DNA from: Steinernema hermaphroditum
Taxonomy: Eukaryota > Nematoda > Chromadorea > Rhabditida > Steinernematidae
DNA length: 64,000 bases
Direction of reading: 5' to 3'
Assembly (NCBI GenBank): GCA_030435675.1
Contig: CM059624.1
Span: 5,356,769 to 5,420,768, forward strand
Shown in pieces: positions 30,201-45,200 of this stretch. The translations under genes and the position numbers were made by a program. The notes under the pieces were generated by a model that worked only from the letters and a program-made list of their open reading frames with translations, searched no databases and had not been told where the DNA came from. How positions within the stretch are numbered: the first letter of the stretch is position 1; the number at the start of each line of letters is the position of its first letter.

Positions 30201-33200
30201 CTGTCTCGAATTGAAAGTTTTGCAGGAAACTAAGATAGTCCACAGTAAATCCAACGAGAGTAGGCGCGTTCGATCAGGCTCGTGCAGTTCTACAAGATCC
30301 AATCATAAAAATGCTATGGTACTTTGGCGCAGGAGGGTCAGATGCAGAGCTCTTTCTATGAACAAGGCCCTATCTGTCTCGAATTGAAAGTTTTGCAGGA
30401 AACTAAGATAGTCCACAGTAAATCCAACGAGAGTAGGCGCGTTCGATCAGGCTCGTGCAGTTCTACAAGATCCAATCATAAAAATGCTATGGTACTTTGG
30501 CGCAGGAGGGTCAGATGCAGAGCTCTTTCTATGAACAAGGCCCTATCTGTCTCGAATTGAAAGTTTTGCAGGAAACTAAGATAGTCCACAGTAAATCCAA
30601 CGAGAGTAGGCGCGTTCGATCAGGCTCGTGCAGTTCTACAAGATAGAATCATAAAAATGCTATGGTACTTTGGAGCAGGAGGGTCAGATGCAGAACTCTT
30701 TGTATGAACAAGGCCCTATCTGTCTCGAATCGAAAGTTTTGCAGGAAACTAAGATAGTCCACAGTAAATCCAACGAGAGTAGGCGCGTTCGATCAGGCTC
30801 GTGCAGTTCTACAAGATCCAATCATAAAAATGCTATGGTACTTTGGCGCAGGAGGGTCAGATGCAGAGCTCTTGGTGTGAGCAAGGGCCCTGCTGTCTCG
30901 AGTTGAAAGTTTTGCAGGAAACTAAGATAGTCCATAGTAATCCCAACGGGAATAGGCGCGTTCGATCAGGCTCGTGCAGTTCTACAAGATCCAATCATAA
31001 AAATGCTATGGTACTTTGGCGCAGGAGGGTCAGATGCAGAGCTCTTTCTATGAACAAGGCCCTATCTGTCTCGAATTGAAAGTTTTGCAGGAAACTAAGA
31101 TAGTCCACAGTAAATCCAACGAGAGTAGGCGCGTTCGATCAGGCTCGTGCAGTTCTACAAGATCCAATCATAAAAATGCTATGGTACTTTGGCGCAGGAG
31201 GGTCAGATGCAGAGCTCTTTCTATGAACAAGGCCCTATCTGTCTCGAATTGAAAGTTTTGCAGGAAACTAAGATAGTCCACAGTAAATCCAACGAGAGTA
31301 GGCGCGTTCGATCAGGCTCGTGCAGTTCTACAAGATCCAATCATAAAAATGCTATGGTACTTTGGAGCAGGAGGGTCAGATGCAGAGCTCTTGGTGTGAG
31401 CAAGGGCCCTGCTGTCTCGAATTGAAAGTTTTGCAGGAAACTAAGATAGTCCACAGTAAATCCAACGAGAGTAGGCGCGTTCGATCAGGCTCGTGCAGTT
31501 CTACAAGATCCAATCATAAAAATGCTATGGTACTTTGGCGCAGGAGGGTCAGATGCAGAGCTCTTGGTGTGAGCAAGGGCCCTGCTGTCTCGAATTGAAA
31601 GTTTTGCAGGAAACTAAGATAGTCCACAGTAAATCCAACGAGAGTAGGCGCGTTCGATCAGGCTCGTGCAGTTCTACAAGATAGAATCATAAAAATGCTA
31701 TGGTACTTTGGAGCAGGAGGGTCAGATGCAGAACTCTTTGTATGAACAAGGCCCTATCTGTCTCGAATCGAAAGTTTTGCAGGAAACTAAGATAGTCCAC
31801 AGTAAATCCAACGAGAGTAGGCGCGTTCGATCAGGCTCGTGCAGTTCTACAAGATCCAATCATAAAAATGCTATGGTACTTTGGAGCAGGAGGGTCAGAT
31901 GCAGAGCTCTTGGTGTGAGCAAGGGCCCTGCTGTCTCGAATTGAAAGTTTTGCAGGAAACTAAGATAGTCCACAGGAAATCCAACGAGAGTAGGCGCGTT
32001 CGATCAGGCTCGTGCAGTTCTACAAGATAGAATCATAAAAATGCTATGGTACTTTGGAGCAGGAGGGTCAGATGCAGAACTCTTTGTATGAACAAGGCCC
32101 TATCTGTCTCGAATCGAAAGTTTTGCAGGAAACTAAGATAGTCCACAGTAAATCCAACGAGAGTAGGCGCGTTCGATCAGGCTCGTGCAGTTCTACAAGA
32201 TCCAATCATAAAAATGCTATGGTACTTTGGCGCAGGAGGGTCAGATGCAGAGCTCTTTCTATGAACAAGGCCCTATCTGTCTCGAATTGAAAGTTTTGCA
32301 GGAAACTAAGATAGTCCACAGTAAATCCAACGAGAGTAGGCGCGTTCGATCAGGCTCGTGCAGTTCTACAAGATCCAGTCATAAAAATGCTATGGTACTT
32401 TGGAGCAGGAGGGTCAGATGCAGAACTCTTTGTATTAACAAGGCCCTATCTGTCTCGAATTGAAAGTTTTGCAGGAAACTAAGATAGTCCACAGTAAATC
32501 CAACGAGAGTAGGCGCGTTCGATCAGGCTCGTGCAGTTCTACAAGATCCAATCATAAAAATGCTATGGTACTTTGGAGCAGGAGGGTCAGATGCAGAGCT
32601 CTTGGTGTGAGCAAGGGCCCTGCTGTCTCGAATTGAAAGTTTTGCAGGAAACTAAGATAGTCCACAGTAAATCCAACGAGAGTAGGCGCGTTCGATCAGG
32701 CTCGTGCAGTTCTACAAGATCCAATCATAAAAATGCTATGGTACTTTGGAGCAGGAGGGTCAGATGCAGAGCTCTTGGTGTGAGCAAGGGCCCTGCTGTC
32801 TCGAATTGAAAGTTTTGCAGGAAACTAAGATAGTCCACAGTAAATCCAACGAGAGTAGGCGCGTTCGATCAGGCTCGTGCAGTTCTACAAGATCCAGTCA
32901 TAAAAATGCTATGGTACTTTGGAGCAGGAGGGTCAGATGCAGAACTCTTTGTATGAACAAGGCCCTATCTGTCTCGAATTGAAAGTTTTGCAGGAAACTA
33001 AGATAGTCCACAGTAAATCCAACGAGAGTAGGCGCGTTCGATCAGGCTCGTGCAGTTCTACAAGATCCAGTCATAAAAATGCTATGGTACTTTGGAGCAG
33101 GAGGGTCAGATGCAGAGCTCTTGGTGTGAGCAAGGGCCCTGCTGTCTCGAATTGAAAGTTTTGCAGGAAACTAAGATAGTCCACAGTAAATCCAACGAGA

Positions 33201-36200
33201 GTAGGCGCGTTCGATCAGGCTCGTGCAGTTCTACAAGATCCAATCATAAAAATGCTATGGTACTTTGGAGCAGGAGGGTCAGATGCAGAACTCTTTGTAT
33301 GAACAAGGCCCTATCTGTCTCGAATTGAAAGTTTTGCAGGAAACTAAGATAGTCCACAGTAAATCCAACGAGAGTAGGCGCGTTCGATCAGGCTCGTGCA
33401 GTTCTACAAGATCCAATCATAAAAATGCTATGGTACTTTGGCGCAGGAGGGTCAGATGCAGAGCTCTTTCTATGAACAAGGCCCTATCTGTCTCGAATTG
33501 AAAGTTTTGCAGGAAACTAAGATAGTCCACAGTAAATCCAACGAGAGTAGGCGCGTTCGATCAGGCTCGTGCAGTTCTACAAGATCCAGTCATAAAAATG
33601 CTATGGTACTTTGGAGCAGGAGGGTCAGATGCAGAACTCTTTGTATGAACAAGGCCCTATCTGTCTCGAATTGAAAGTTTTGCAGGAAACTAAGATAGTC
33701 CACAGTAAATCCAACGAGAGTAGGCGCGTTCGATCAGGCTCGTGCAGTTCTACAAGATCCAATCATAAAAATGCTATGGTACTTTGGAGCAGGAGGGTCA
33801 GATGCAGAGCTCTTGGTGTGAGCAAGGGCCCTGCTGTCTCGAGTTGAAAGTTTTGCAGGAAACTAAGATAGTCCATAGTAATCCCAACGGGAATAGGCGC
33901 GTTCGATCAGGCTCGTGCAGTTCTACAAGATCCAATCATAAAAATGCTATGGTACTTTGGCGCAGGAGGGTCAGATGCAGAGCTCTTTCTATGAACAAGG
34001 CCCTATCTGTCTCGAATTGAAAGTTTTGCAGGAAACTAAGATAGTCCACAGTAAATCCAACGAGAGTAGGCGCGTTCGATCAGGCTCGTGCAGTTCTACA
34101 AGATCCAATCATAAAAATGCTATGGTACTTTGGCGCAGGAGGGTCAGATGCAGAGCTCTTTCTATGAACAAGGCCCTATCTGTCTCGAATTGAAAGTTTT
34201 GCAGGAAACTAAGATAGTCCACAGTAAATCCAACGAGAGTAGGCGCGTTCGATCAGGCTCGTGCAGTTCTACAAGATCCAATCATAAAAATGCTATGGTA
34301 CTTTGGCGCAGGAGGGTCAGATGCAGAGCTCTTTCTATGAACAAGGCCCTATCTGTCTCGAATTGAAAGTTTTGCAGGAAACTAAGATAGTCCACAGTAA
34401 ATCCAACGAGAGTAGGCGCGTTCGATCAGGCTCGTGCAGTTCTACAAGATCCAATCATAAAAATGCTATGGTACTTTGGCGCAGGAGGGTCAGATGCAGA
34501 GCTCTTTCTATGAACAAGGCCCTATCTGTCTCGAATTGAAAGTTTTGCAGGAAACTAAGATAGTCCACAGTAAATCCAACGAGAGTAGGCGCGTTCGATC
34601 AGGCTCGTGCAGTTCTACAAGATCCAATCATAAAAATGCTATGGTACTTTGGCGCAGGAGGGTCAGATGCAGAGCTCTTTCTATGAACAAGGCCCTATCT
34701 GTCTCGAATTGAAAGTTTTGCAGGAAACTAAGATAGTCCACAGTAAATCCAACGAGAGTAGGCGCGTTCGATCAGGCTCGTGCAGTTCTACAAGATCCAG
34801 TCATAAAAATGCTATGGTACTTTGGAGCAGGAGGGTCAGATGCAGAACTCTTTGTATGAACAAGGCCCTATCTGTCTCGAATTGAAAGTTTTGCAGGAAA
34901 CTAAGATAGTCCACAGTAAATCCAACGAGAGTAGGCGCGTTCGATCAGGCTCGTGCAGTTCTACAAGATCCAGTCATAAAAATGCTATGGTACTTTGGAG
35001 CAGGAGGGTCAGATGCAGAACTCTTTGTATGAACAAGGCCCTATCTGTCTCGAATTGAAAGTTTTGCAGGAAACTAAGATAGTCCACAGTAAATCCAACG
35101 AGAGTAGGCGCGTTCGATCAGGCTCGTGCAGTTCTACAAGATCCAGTCATAAAAATGCTATGGTACTTTGGAGCAGGAGGGTCAGATGCAGAACTCTTTG
35201 TATGAACAAGGCCCTATCTGTCTCGAATTGAAAGTTTTGCAGGAAACTAAGATAGTCCACAGTAAATCCAACGAGAGTAGGCGCGTTCGATCAGGCTCGT
35301 GCAGTTCTACAAGATCCAGTCATAAAAATGCTATGGTACTTTGGAGCAGGAGGGTCAGATGCAGAACTCTTTGTATGAACAAGGCCCTATCTGTCTCGAA
35401 TTGAAAGTTTTGCAGGAAACTAAGATAGTCCACAGTAAATCCAACGAGAGTAGGCGCGTTCGATCAGGCTCGTGCAGTTCTACAAGATCCAGTCATAAAA
35501 ATGCTATGGTACTTTGGAGCAGGAGGGTCAGATGCAGAACTCTTTGTATGAACAAGGCCCTATCTGTCTCGAATTGAAAGTTTTGCAGGAAACTAAGATA
35601 GTCCACAGTAAATCCAACGAGAGTAGGCGCGTTCGATCAGGCTCGTGCAGTTCTACAAGATCCAGTCATAAAAATGCTATGGTACTTTGGAGCAGGAGGG
35701 TCAGATGCAGAGCTCTTGGTGTGAGCAAGGGCCCTGCTGTCTCGAATTGAAAGTTTTGCAGGAAACTAAGATAATCCACAGTAAATCCAACGAGAGTAGG
35801 CGCGTTCGATCAGGCTCGTGCAGTTCTACAAGATCCAGTCATAAAAATGCTATGGTACTTTGGAGCAGGAGGGTCAGATGCAGAACTCTTTGTATGAACA
35901 AGGCCCTATCTGTCTCGAATTGAAAGTTTTGCAGGAAACTAAGATAGTCCACAGTAAATCCAACGAGAGTAGGCGCGTTCGATCAGGCTCGTGCAGTTCT
36001 ACAAGATCCAGTCATAAAAATGCTATGGTACTTTGGAGCAGGAGGGTCAGATGCAGAGCTCTTGGTGTGAGCAAGGGCCCTGCTGTCTCGAATTGAAAGT
36101 TTTGCAGGAAACTAAGATAGTCCACAGTAAATCCAACGAGAGTAGGCGCGTTCGATCAGGCTCGTGCAGTTCTACAAGATCCAATCATAAAAATGCTATG

Positions 36201-39200
36201 GTACTTTGGAGCAGGAGGGTCAGATGCAGAACTCTTTGTATGAACAAGGCCCTATCTGTCTCGAATTGAAAGTTTTGCAGGAAACTAAGATAGTCCACAG
36301 TAAATCCAACGAGAGTAGGCGCGTTCGATCAGGCTCGTGCAGTTCTACAAGATCCAATCATAAAAATGCTATGGTACTTTGGAGCAGGAGGGTCAGATGC
36401 AGAGCTCTTTGTATGAACAAGGCCCTATCTGTCTCGAATTGAAAGTTTTGCAGGAAACTAAGATAGTCCACAGTAAATCCAACGAGAGTAGGCGCGTTCG
36501 ATCAGGCTCGTGCAGTTCTACAAGATCCAGTCATAAAAATGCTATGGTACTTTGGAGCAGGAGGGTCAGATGCAGAACTCTTTGTATGAACAAGGCCCTA
36601 TCTGTCTCGAATTGAAAGTTTTGCAGGAAACTAAGATAGTCCACAGTAAATCCAACGAGAGTAGGCGCGTTCGATCAGGCTCGTGCAGTTCTACAAGATC
36701 CAGTCATAAAAATGCTATGGTACTTTGGAGCAGGAGGGTCAGATGCAGAACTCTTTGTATGAACAAGGGCCCTATCTGTCTCGAATTGAAAGTTTTGCAG
36801 GAAACTAAGATAGTCCACAGTAAATCCAACGAGAGTAGGCGCGTTCGATCAGGCTCGTGCAGTTCTACAAGATCCAGTCATAAAAATGCTATGGTACTTT
36901 GGAGCAGGAGGGTCAGATGCAGAGCTCTTGGTGTGAGCAAGGGCCCTGCTGTCTCGAATTGAAAGTTTTGCAGGAAACTAAGATAGTCCACAGTAAATCC
37001 AACGAGAGTAGGCGCGTTCGATCAGGCTCGTGCAGTTCTACAAGATCCAGTCATAAAAATGCTATGGTACTTTGGAGCAGGAGGGTCAGATGCAGAACTC
37101 TTTGTATGAACAAGGCCCTATCTGTCTCGAATTGAAAGTTTTGCAGGAAACTAAGATAGTCCACAGTAAATCCAACGAGAGTAGGCGCGTTCGATCAGGC
37201 TCGTGCAGTTCTACAAGATCCAGTCATAAAAATGCTATGGTACTTTGGAGCAGGAGGGTCAGATGCAGAGCTCTTGGTGTGAGCAAGGGCCCTGCTGTCT
37301 CGAATTGAAAGTTTTGCAGGAAACTAAGATAGTCCACAGTAAATCCAACGAGAGTAGGCGCGTTCGATCAGGCTCGTGCAGTTCTACAAGATCCAATCAT
37401 AAAAATGCTATGGTACTTTGGAGCAGGAGGGTCAGATGCAGAACTCTTTGTATGAACAAGGCCCTATCTGTCTCGAATTGAAAGTTTTGCAGGAAACTAA
37501 GATAGTCCACAGTAAATCCAACGAGAGTAGGCGCGTTCGATCAGGCTCGTGCAGTTCTACAAGATCCAATCATAAAAATGCTATGGTACTTTGGAGCAGG
37601 AGGGTCAGATGCAGAGCTCTTTGTATGAACAAGGCCCTATCTGTCTCGAATTGAAAGTTTTGCAGGAAACTAAGATAGTCCACAGTAAATCCAACGAGAG
37701 TAGGCGCGTTCGATCAGGCTCGTGCAGTTCTACAAGATCCAGTCATAAAAATGCTATGGTACTTTGGAGCAGGAGGGTCAGATGCAGAACTCTTTGTATG
37801 AACAAGGGCCCTATCTGTCTCGAATTGAAAGTTTTGCAGGAAACTAAGATAGTCCACAGTAAATCCAACGAGAGTAGGCGCGTTCGATCAGGCTCGTGCA
37901 GTTCTACAAGATCCAATCATAAAAATGCTATGGTACTTTGGAGCAGGAGGGTCAGATGCAGAGCTCTTTGTATGAACAAGGCCCTATCTGTCTCGAATTG
38001 AAAGTTTTGCAGGAAACTAAGATAGTCCACAGTAAATCCAACGAGAGTAGGCGCGTTCGATCAGGCTCGTGCAGTTCTACAAGATCCAATCATAAAAATG
38101 CTATGGTACTTTGGAGCAGGAGGGTCAGATGCAGAGCTCTTTGTATGAACAAGGCCCTATCTGTCTCGAATTGAAAGTTTTGCAGGAAACTAAGATAGTC
38201 CACAGTAAATCCAACGAGAGTAGGCGCGTTCGATCAGGCTCGTGCAGTTCTACAAGATCCAATCATAAAAATGCTATGGTACTTTGGAGCAGGAGGGTCA
38301 GATGCAGAGCTCTTTGTATGAACAAGGCCCTATCTGTCTCGAATTGAAAGTTTTGCAGGAAACTAAGATAGTCCACAGTAAATCCAACGAGAGTAGGCGC
38401 GTTCGATCAGGCTCGTGCAGTTCTACAAGATCCAATCATAAAAATGCTATGGTACTTTGGAGCAGGAGGGTCAGATGCAGAGCTCTTTGTATGAACAAGG
38501 GCCCTATCTGTCTCGAATTGAAAGTTTTGCAGGAAACTAAGATAGTCCACAGTAAATCCAACGAGAGTAGGCGCGTTCGATCAGGCTCGTGCAGTTCTAC
38601 AAGATCCAATCATAAAAATGCTATGGTACTTTGGAGCAGGAGGGTCAGATGCAGAGCTCTTTGTATGAACAAGGGCCCTATCTGTCTCGAATTGAAAGTT
38701 TTGCAGGAAACTAAGATAGTCCACAGTAAATCCAACGAGAGTAGGCGCGTTCGATCAGGCTCGTGCAGTTCTACAAGATCCAGTCATAAAAATGCTATGG
38801 TACTTTGGAGCAGGAGGGTCAGATGCAGAACTCTTTGTATGAACAAGGCCCTATCTGTCTCGAATTGAAAGTTTTGCAGGAAACTAAGATAGTCCACAGT
38901 AAATCCAACGAGAGTAGGCGCGTTCGATCAGGCTCGTGCAGTTCTACAAGATCCAGTCATAAAAATGCTATGGTACTTTGGAGCAGGAGGGTCAGATGCA
39001 GAACTCTTTGTATGAACAAGGGCCCTATCTGTCTCGAATTGAAAGTTTTGCAGGAAACTAAGATAGTCCACAGTAAATCCAACGAGAGTAGGCGCGTTCG
39101 ATCAGGCTCGTGCAGTTCTACAAGATCCAGTCATAAAAATGCTATGGTACTTTGGAGCAGGAGGGTCAGATGCAGAACTCTTTGTATGAACAAGGGCCCT

Positions 39201-42200
39201 ATCTGTCTCGAATTGAAAGTTTTGCAGGAAACTAAGATAGTCCACAGTAAATCCAACGAGAGTAGGCGCGTTCGATCAGGCTCGTGCAGTTCTACAAGAT
39301 CCAGTCATAAAAATGCTATGGTACTTTGGAGCAGGAGGGTCAGATGCAGAACTCTTTGTATGAACAAGGCCCTATCTGTCTCGAATTGAAAGTTTTGCAG
39401 GAAACTAAGATAGTCCACAGTAAATCCAACGAGAGTAGGCGCGTTCGATCAGGCTCGTGCAGTTCTACAAGATCCAGTCATAAAAATGCTATGGTACTTT
39501 GGAGCAGGAGGGTCAGATGCAGAGCTCTTTGTATGAACAAGGGCCCTATCTGTCTCGAATTGAAAGTTTTGCAGGAAACTAAGATAGTCCACAGTAAATC
39601 CAACGAGAGTAGGCGCGTTCGATCAGGCTCGTGCAGTTCTACAAGATCCAGTCATAAAAATGCTATGGTACTTTGGAGCAGGAGGGTCAGATGCAGAACT
39701 CTTTGTATGAACAAGGCCCTATCTGTCTCGAATTGAAAGTTTTGCAGGAAACTAAGATAGTCCACAGTAAATCCAACGAGAGTAGGCGCGTTCGATCAGG
39801 CTCGTGCAGTTCTACAAGATCCAGTCATAAAAATGCTATGGTACTTTGGAGCAGGAGGGTCAGATGCAGAACTCTTTGTATGAACAAGGGCCCTATCTGT
39901 CTCGAATTGAAAGTTTTGCAGGAAACTAAGATAGTCCACAGTAAATCCAACGAGAGTAGGCGCGTTCGATCAGGCTCGTGCAGTTCTACAAGATCCAGTC
40001 ATAAAAATGCTATGGTACTTTGGAGCAGGAGGGTCAGATGCAGAACTCTTTGTATGAACAAGGCCCTATCTGTCTCGAATTGAAAGTTTTGCAGGAAACT
40101 AAGATAGTCCACAGTAAATCCAACGAGAGTAGGCGCGTTCGATCAGGCTCGTGCAGTTCTACAAGATCCAGTCATAAAAATGCTATGGTACTTTGGAGCA
40201 GGAGGGTCAGATGCAGAGCTCTTGGTGTGAGCAAGGGCCCTGCTGTCTCGAGTTGAAAGTTTTGCAGGAAACTAAGATAGTCCACAGTAATCCCAACGAG
40301 AGTAGGCGCGTTCGATCAGGCTCGTGCAGTTCTACAAGATCCGGTCATAAAAATGCTATGGTACTTTGGAGCAGGAGGGTCAGATGCAGAGCTCTTTGTA
40401 TGAACAAGGCCCTATCTGTCTCGAATTGAAAGTTTTGCAGGAAACTAAGATAGTCCACAGTAAATCCAACGAGAGTAGGCGCGTTCGATCAGGCTCGTGC
40501 AGTTCTACAAGATCCGGTCATAAAAATGCTATGGTACTTTGGAGCAGGAGGGTCAGATGCAGAGCTCTTTGTATGAACAAGGGCCCTATCTGTCTCGAAT
40601 TGAAAGTTTTGCAGGAAACTAAGATAGTCCACAGTAAATCCAACGAGAGTAGGCGCGTTCGATCAGGCTCGTGCAGTTCTACAAGATCCAGTCATAAAAA
40701 TGCTATGGTACTTTGGAGCAGGAGGGTCAGATGCAGAGCTCTTTGTATGAACAAGGCCCTATCTGTCTCGAATTGAAAGTTTTGCAGGAAACTAAGATAG
40801 TCCACAGTAAATCCAACGAGAGTAGGCGCGTTCGATCAGGCTCGTGCAGTTCTACAAGATCCGGTCATAAAAATGCTATGGTACTTTGGAGCAGGAGGGT
40901 CAGATGCAGAGCTCTTTGTATGAACAAGGGCCCTATCTGTCTCGAATTGAAAGTTTTGCAGGAAACTAAGATAGTCCACAGTAAATCCAACGAGAGTAGG
41001 CGCGTTCGATCAGGCTCGTGCAGTTCTACAAGATCCGGTCATAAAAATGCTATGGTACTTTGGAGCAGGAGGGTCAGATGCAGAGCTCTTTGTATGAACA
41101 AGGGCCCTATCTGTCTCGAATTGAAAGTTTTGCAGGAAACTAAGATAGTCCACAGTAAATCCAACGAGAGTAGGCGCGTTCGATCAGGCTCGTGCAGTTC
41201 TACAAGATCCGGTCATAAAAATGCTATGGTACTTTGGAGCAGGAGGGTCAGATGCAGAGCTCTTTGTATGAACAAGGGCCCTATCTGTCTCGAATTGAAA
41301 GTTTTGCAGGAAACTAAGATAGTCCACAGTAAATCCAACGAGAGTAGGCGCGTTCGATCAGGCTCGTGCAGTTCTACAAGATCCAATCATAAAAATGCTA
41401 TGGTACTTTGGAGCAGGAGGGTCAGATGCAGAGCTCTTGGTGTGAGCAAGGGCCCTGCTGTCTCGAATTGAAAGTTTTGCAGGAAACTAAGATAGTCCAC
41501 AGTAAATCCAACGAGAGTAGGCGCGTTCGATCAGGCTCGTGCAGTTCTACAAGATCGAATCATAAAAATGCTATGGTACTTTGGAGCAGGAGGGTCAGAT
41601 GCAGAACTCTTTGTATGAGCAAGGGCCCTAGCTGTCTCGAATTGAAAGTTTTGCAGGAAACTAAGATAGTCCACAGTAAATCCAACGAGAGTAGGCGCGT
41701 TCGATCAGGCTCGTGCAGTTCTACAAGATCCAATCATAAAAATGCTATGGTACTTTGGAGCAGGAGGGTCAGATGCAGAGCTCTTGGTGTGAACAAGGGC
41801 CCTAGCTGTCTCGAATTGAAAGTTTTGCAGGAAACTAAGATAGTCCACAGTAAATCCAACGAGAGTAGGCGCGTTCGATCAGGCTCGTGCAGTTCTACAA
41901 GATCCAATCATAAAAATGCTATGGTACTTTGGAGCAGGAGGGTCAGATGCAGAACTCTTTGTATGAACAAGGCCCTATCTGTCTCGAATTGAAAGTTTTG
42001 CAGGAAACTAAGATAGTCCACAGTAAATCCAACGAGAGTAGGCGCGTTCGATCAGGCTCGTGCAGTTCTACAAGATCCAGTCATAAAAATGCTATGGTAC
42101 TTTGGAGCAGGAGGGTCAGATGCAGAACTCTTTGTATGAACAAGGCCCTATCTGTCTCGAATTGAAAGTTTTGCAGGAAACTAAGATAGTCCACAGTAAA

Positions 42201-45200
42201 TCCAACGAGAGTAGGCGCGTTCGATCAGGCTCGTGCAGTTCTACAAGATCCAGTCATAAAAATGCTATGGTACTTTGGAGCAGGAGGGTCAGATGCAGAA
42301 CTCTTTGTATGAACAAGGGCCCTATCTGTCTCGAATTGAAAGTTTTGCAGGAAACTAAGATAGTCCACAGTAAATCCAACGAGAGTAGGCGCGTTCGATC
42401 AGGCTCGTGCAGTTCTACAAGATCCAGTCATAAAAATGCTATGGTACTTTGGAGCAGGAGGGTCAGATGCAGAACTCTTTGTATGAACAAGGCCCTATCT
42501 GTCTCGAATTGAAAGTTTTGCAGGAAACTAAGATAGTCCACAGTAAATCCAACGAGAGTAGGCGCGTTCGATCAGGCTCGTGCAGTTCTACAAGATCCAG
42601 TCATAAAAATGCTATGGTACTTTGGAGCAGGAGGGTCAGATGCAGAACTCTTTGTATGAACAAGGGCCCTATCTGTCTCGAATTGAAAGTTTTGCAGGAA
42701 ACTAAGATAGTCCACAGTAAATCCAACGAGAGTAGGCGCGTTCGATCAGGCTCGTGCAGTTCTACAAGATCCAGTCATAAAAATGCTATGGTACTTTGGA
42801 GCAGGAGGGTCAGATGCAGAGCTCTTTGTATGAACAAGGGCCCTATCTGTCTCGAATTGAAAGTTTTGCAGGAAACTAAGATAGTCCACAGTAAATCCAA
42901 CGAGAGTAGGCGCGTTCGATCAGGCTCGTGCAGTTCTACAAGATCCGGTCATAAAAATGCTATGGTACTTTGGAGCAGGAGGGTCAGATGCAGAGCTCTT
43001 GGTGTGAGCAAGGGCCCTGCTGTCTCGAGTTGAAAGTTTTGCAGGAAACTAAGATAGTCCACAGTAATCCCAACGAGAGTAGGCGCGTTCGATCAGGCTC
43101 GTGCAGTTCTACAAGATCCAGTCATAAAAATGCTATGGTACTTTGGAGCAGGAGGGTCAGATGCAGAGCTCTTTGTATGAACAAGGGCCCTATCTGTCTC
43201 GAATTGAAAGTTTTGCAGGAAACTAAGATAGTCCACAGTAAATCCAACGAGAGTAGGCGCGTTCGATCAGGCTCGTGCAGTTCTACAAGATCCAATCATA
43301 AAAATGCTATGGTACTTTGGAGCAGGAGGGTCAGATGCAGAACTCTTTGTATGAACAAGGCCCTATCTGTCTCGAATTGAAAGTTTTGCAGGAAACTAAG
43401 ATAGTCCACAGGAAATCCAACGAGAGTAGGCGCGTTCGATCAGGCTCGTGCAGTTCTACAAGATAGAATCATAAAAATGCTATGGTACTTTGGAGCAGGA
43501 GGGTCAGATGCAGAACTCTTTGTATGAGCAAGGGCCCTGCTGTCTCGAATTGAAAGTTTTGCAGGAAACTAAGATAGTCCACAGTAAATCCAACGAGAGT
43601 AGGCGCGTTCGATCAGGCTCGTGCAGTTCTACAAGATCCGGTCATAAAAATGCTATGGTACTTTGGAGCAGGAGGGTCAGATGCAGAGCTCTTTGTATGA
43701 ACAAGGGCCCTATCTGTCTCGAATTGAAAGTTTTGCAGGAAACTAAGATAGTCCACAGTAAATCCAACGAGAGTAGGCGCGTTCGATCAGGCTCGTGCAG
43801 TTCTACAAGATCCAATCATAAAAATGCTATGGTACTTTGGAGCAGGAGGGTCAGATGCAGAACTCTTTGTATGAACAAGGCCCTATCTGTCTCGAATTGA
43901 AAGTTTTGCAGGAAACTAAGATAGTCCACAGGAAATCCAACGAGAGTAGGCGCGTTCGATCAGGCTCGTGCAGTTCTACAAGATCCAATCATAAAAATGC
44001 TATGGTACTTTGGAGCAGGAGGGTCAGATGCAGAACTCTTTGTATGAGCAAGGGCCCTAGCTGTCTCGAATTGAAAGTTTTGCAGGAAACTAAGATAGTC
44101 CACAGGAAATCCAACGAGAGTAGGCGCGTTCGATCAGGCTCGTGCAGTTCTACAAGATCGAATCATAAAAATGCTATGGTACTTTGGAGCAGGAGGGTCA
44201 GATGCAGAGCTCTTGGTGTGAGCAAGGGCCCTGCTGTCTCGAATTGAAAGTTTTGCAGGAAACTAAGATAGTCCACAGTAAATCCAACGAGAGTAGGCGC
44301 GTTCGATCAGGCTCGTGCAGTTCTACAAGATAGAATCATAAAAATGCTATGGTACTTTGGAGCAGGAGGGTCAGATGCAGAACTCTTTGTATGAACAAGG
44401 GCCCTATCTGTCTCGAATTGAAAGTTTTGCAGGAAACTAAGATAGTCCACAGTAAATCCAACGAGAGTAGGCGCGTTCGATCAGGCTCGTGCAGTTCTAC
44501 AAGATCCAGTCATAAAAATGCTATGGTACTTTGGAGCAGGAGGGGTCAGATGCAGAACTCTTTGTATGAACAAGGGCCCTATCTGTCTCGAATTGAAAGT
44601 TTTGCAGGAAACTAAGATAGTCCACAGTAAATCCAACGAGAGTAGGCGCGTTCGATCAGGCTCGTGCAGTTCTACAAGATCCAGTCATAAAAATGCTATG
44701 GTACTTTGGAGCAGGAGGGTCAGATGCAGAACTCTTTGTATGAACAAGGGCCCTATCTGTCTCGAATTGAAAGTTTTGCAGGAAACTAAGATAGTCCACA
44801 GTAAATCCAACGAGAGTAGGCGCGTTCGATCAGGCTCGTGCAGTTCTACAAGATCCAGTCATAAAAATGCTATGGTACTTTGGAGCAGGAGGGTCAGATG
44901 CAGAACTCTTTGTATGAACAAGGGCCCTATCTGTCTCGAATTGAAAGTTTTGCAGGAAACTAAGATAGTCCACAGTAAATCCAACGAGAGTAGGCGCGTT
45001 CGATCAGGCTCGTGCAGTTCTACAAGATCCAGTCATAAAAATGCTATGGTACTTTGGAGCAGGAGGGTCAGATGCAGAACTCTTTGTATGAACAAGGCCC
45101 TATCTGTCTCGAATTGAAAGTTTTGCAGGAAACTAAGATAGTCCACAGTAAATCCAACGAGAGTAGGCGCGTTCGATCAGGCTCGTGCAGTTCTACAAGA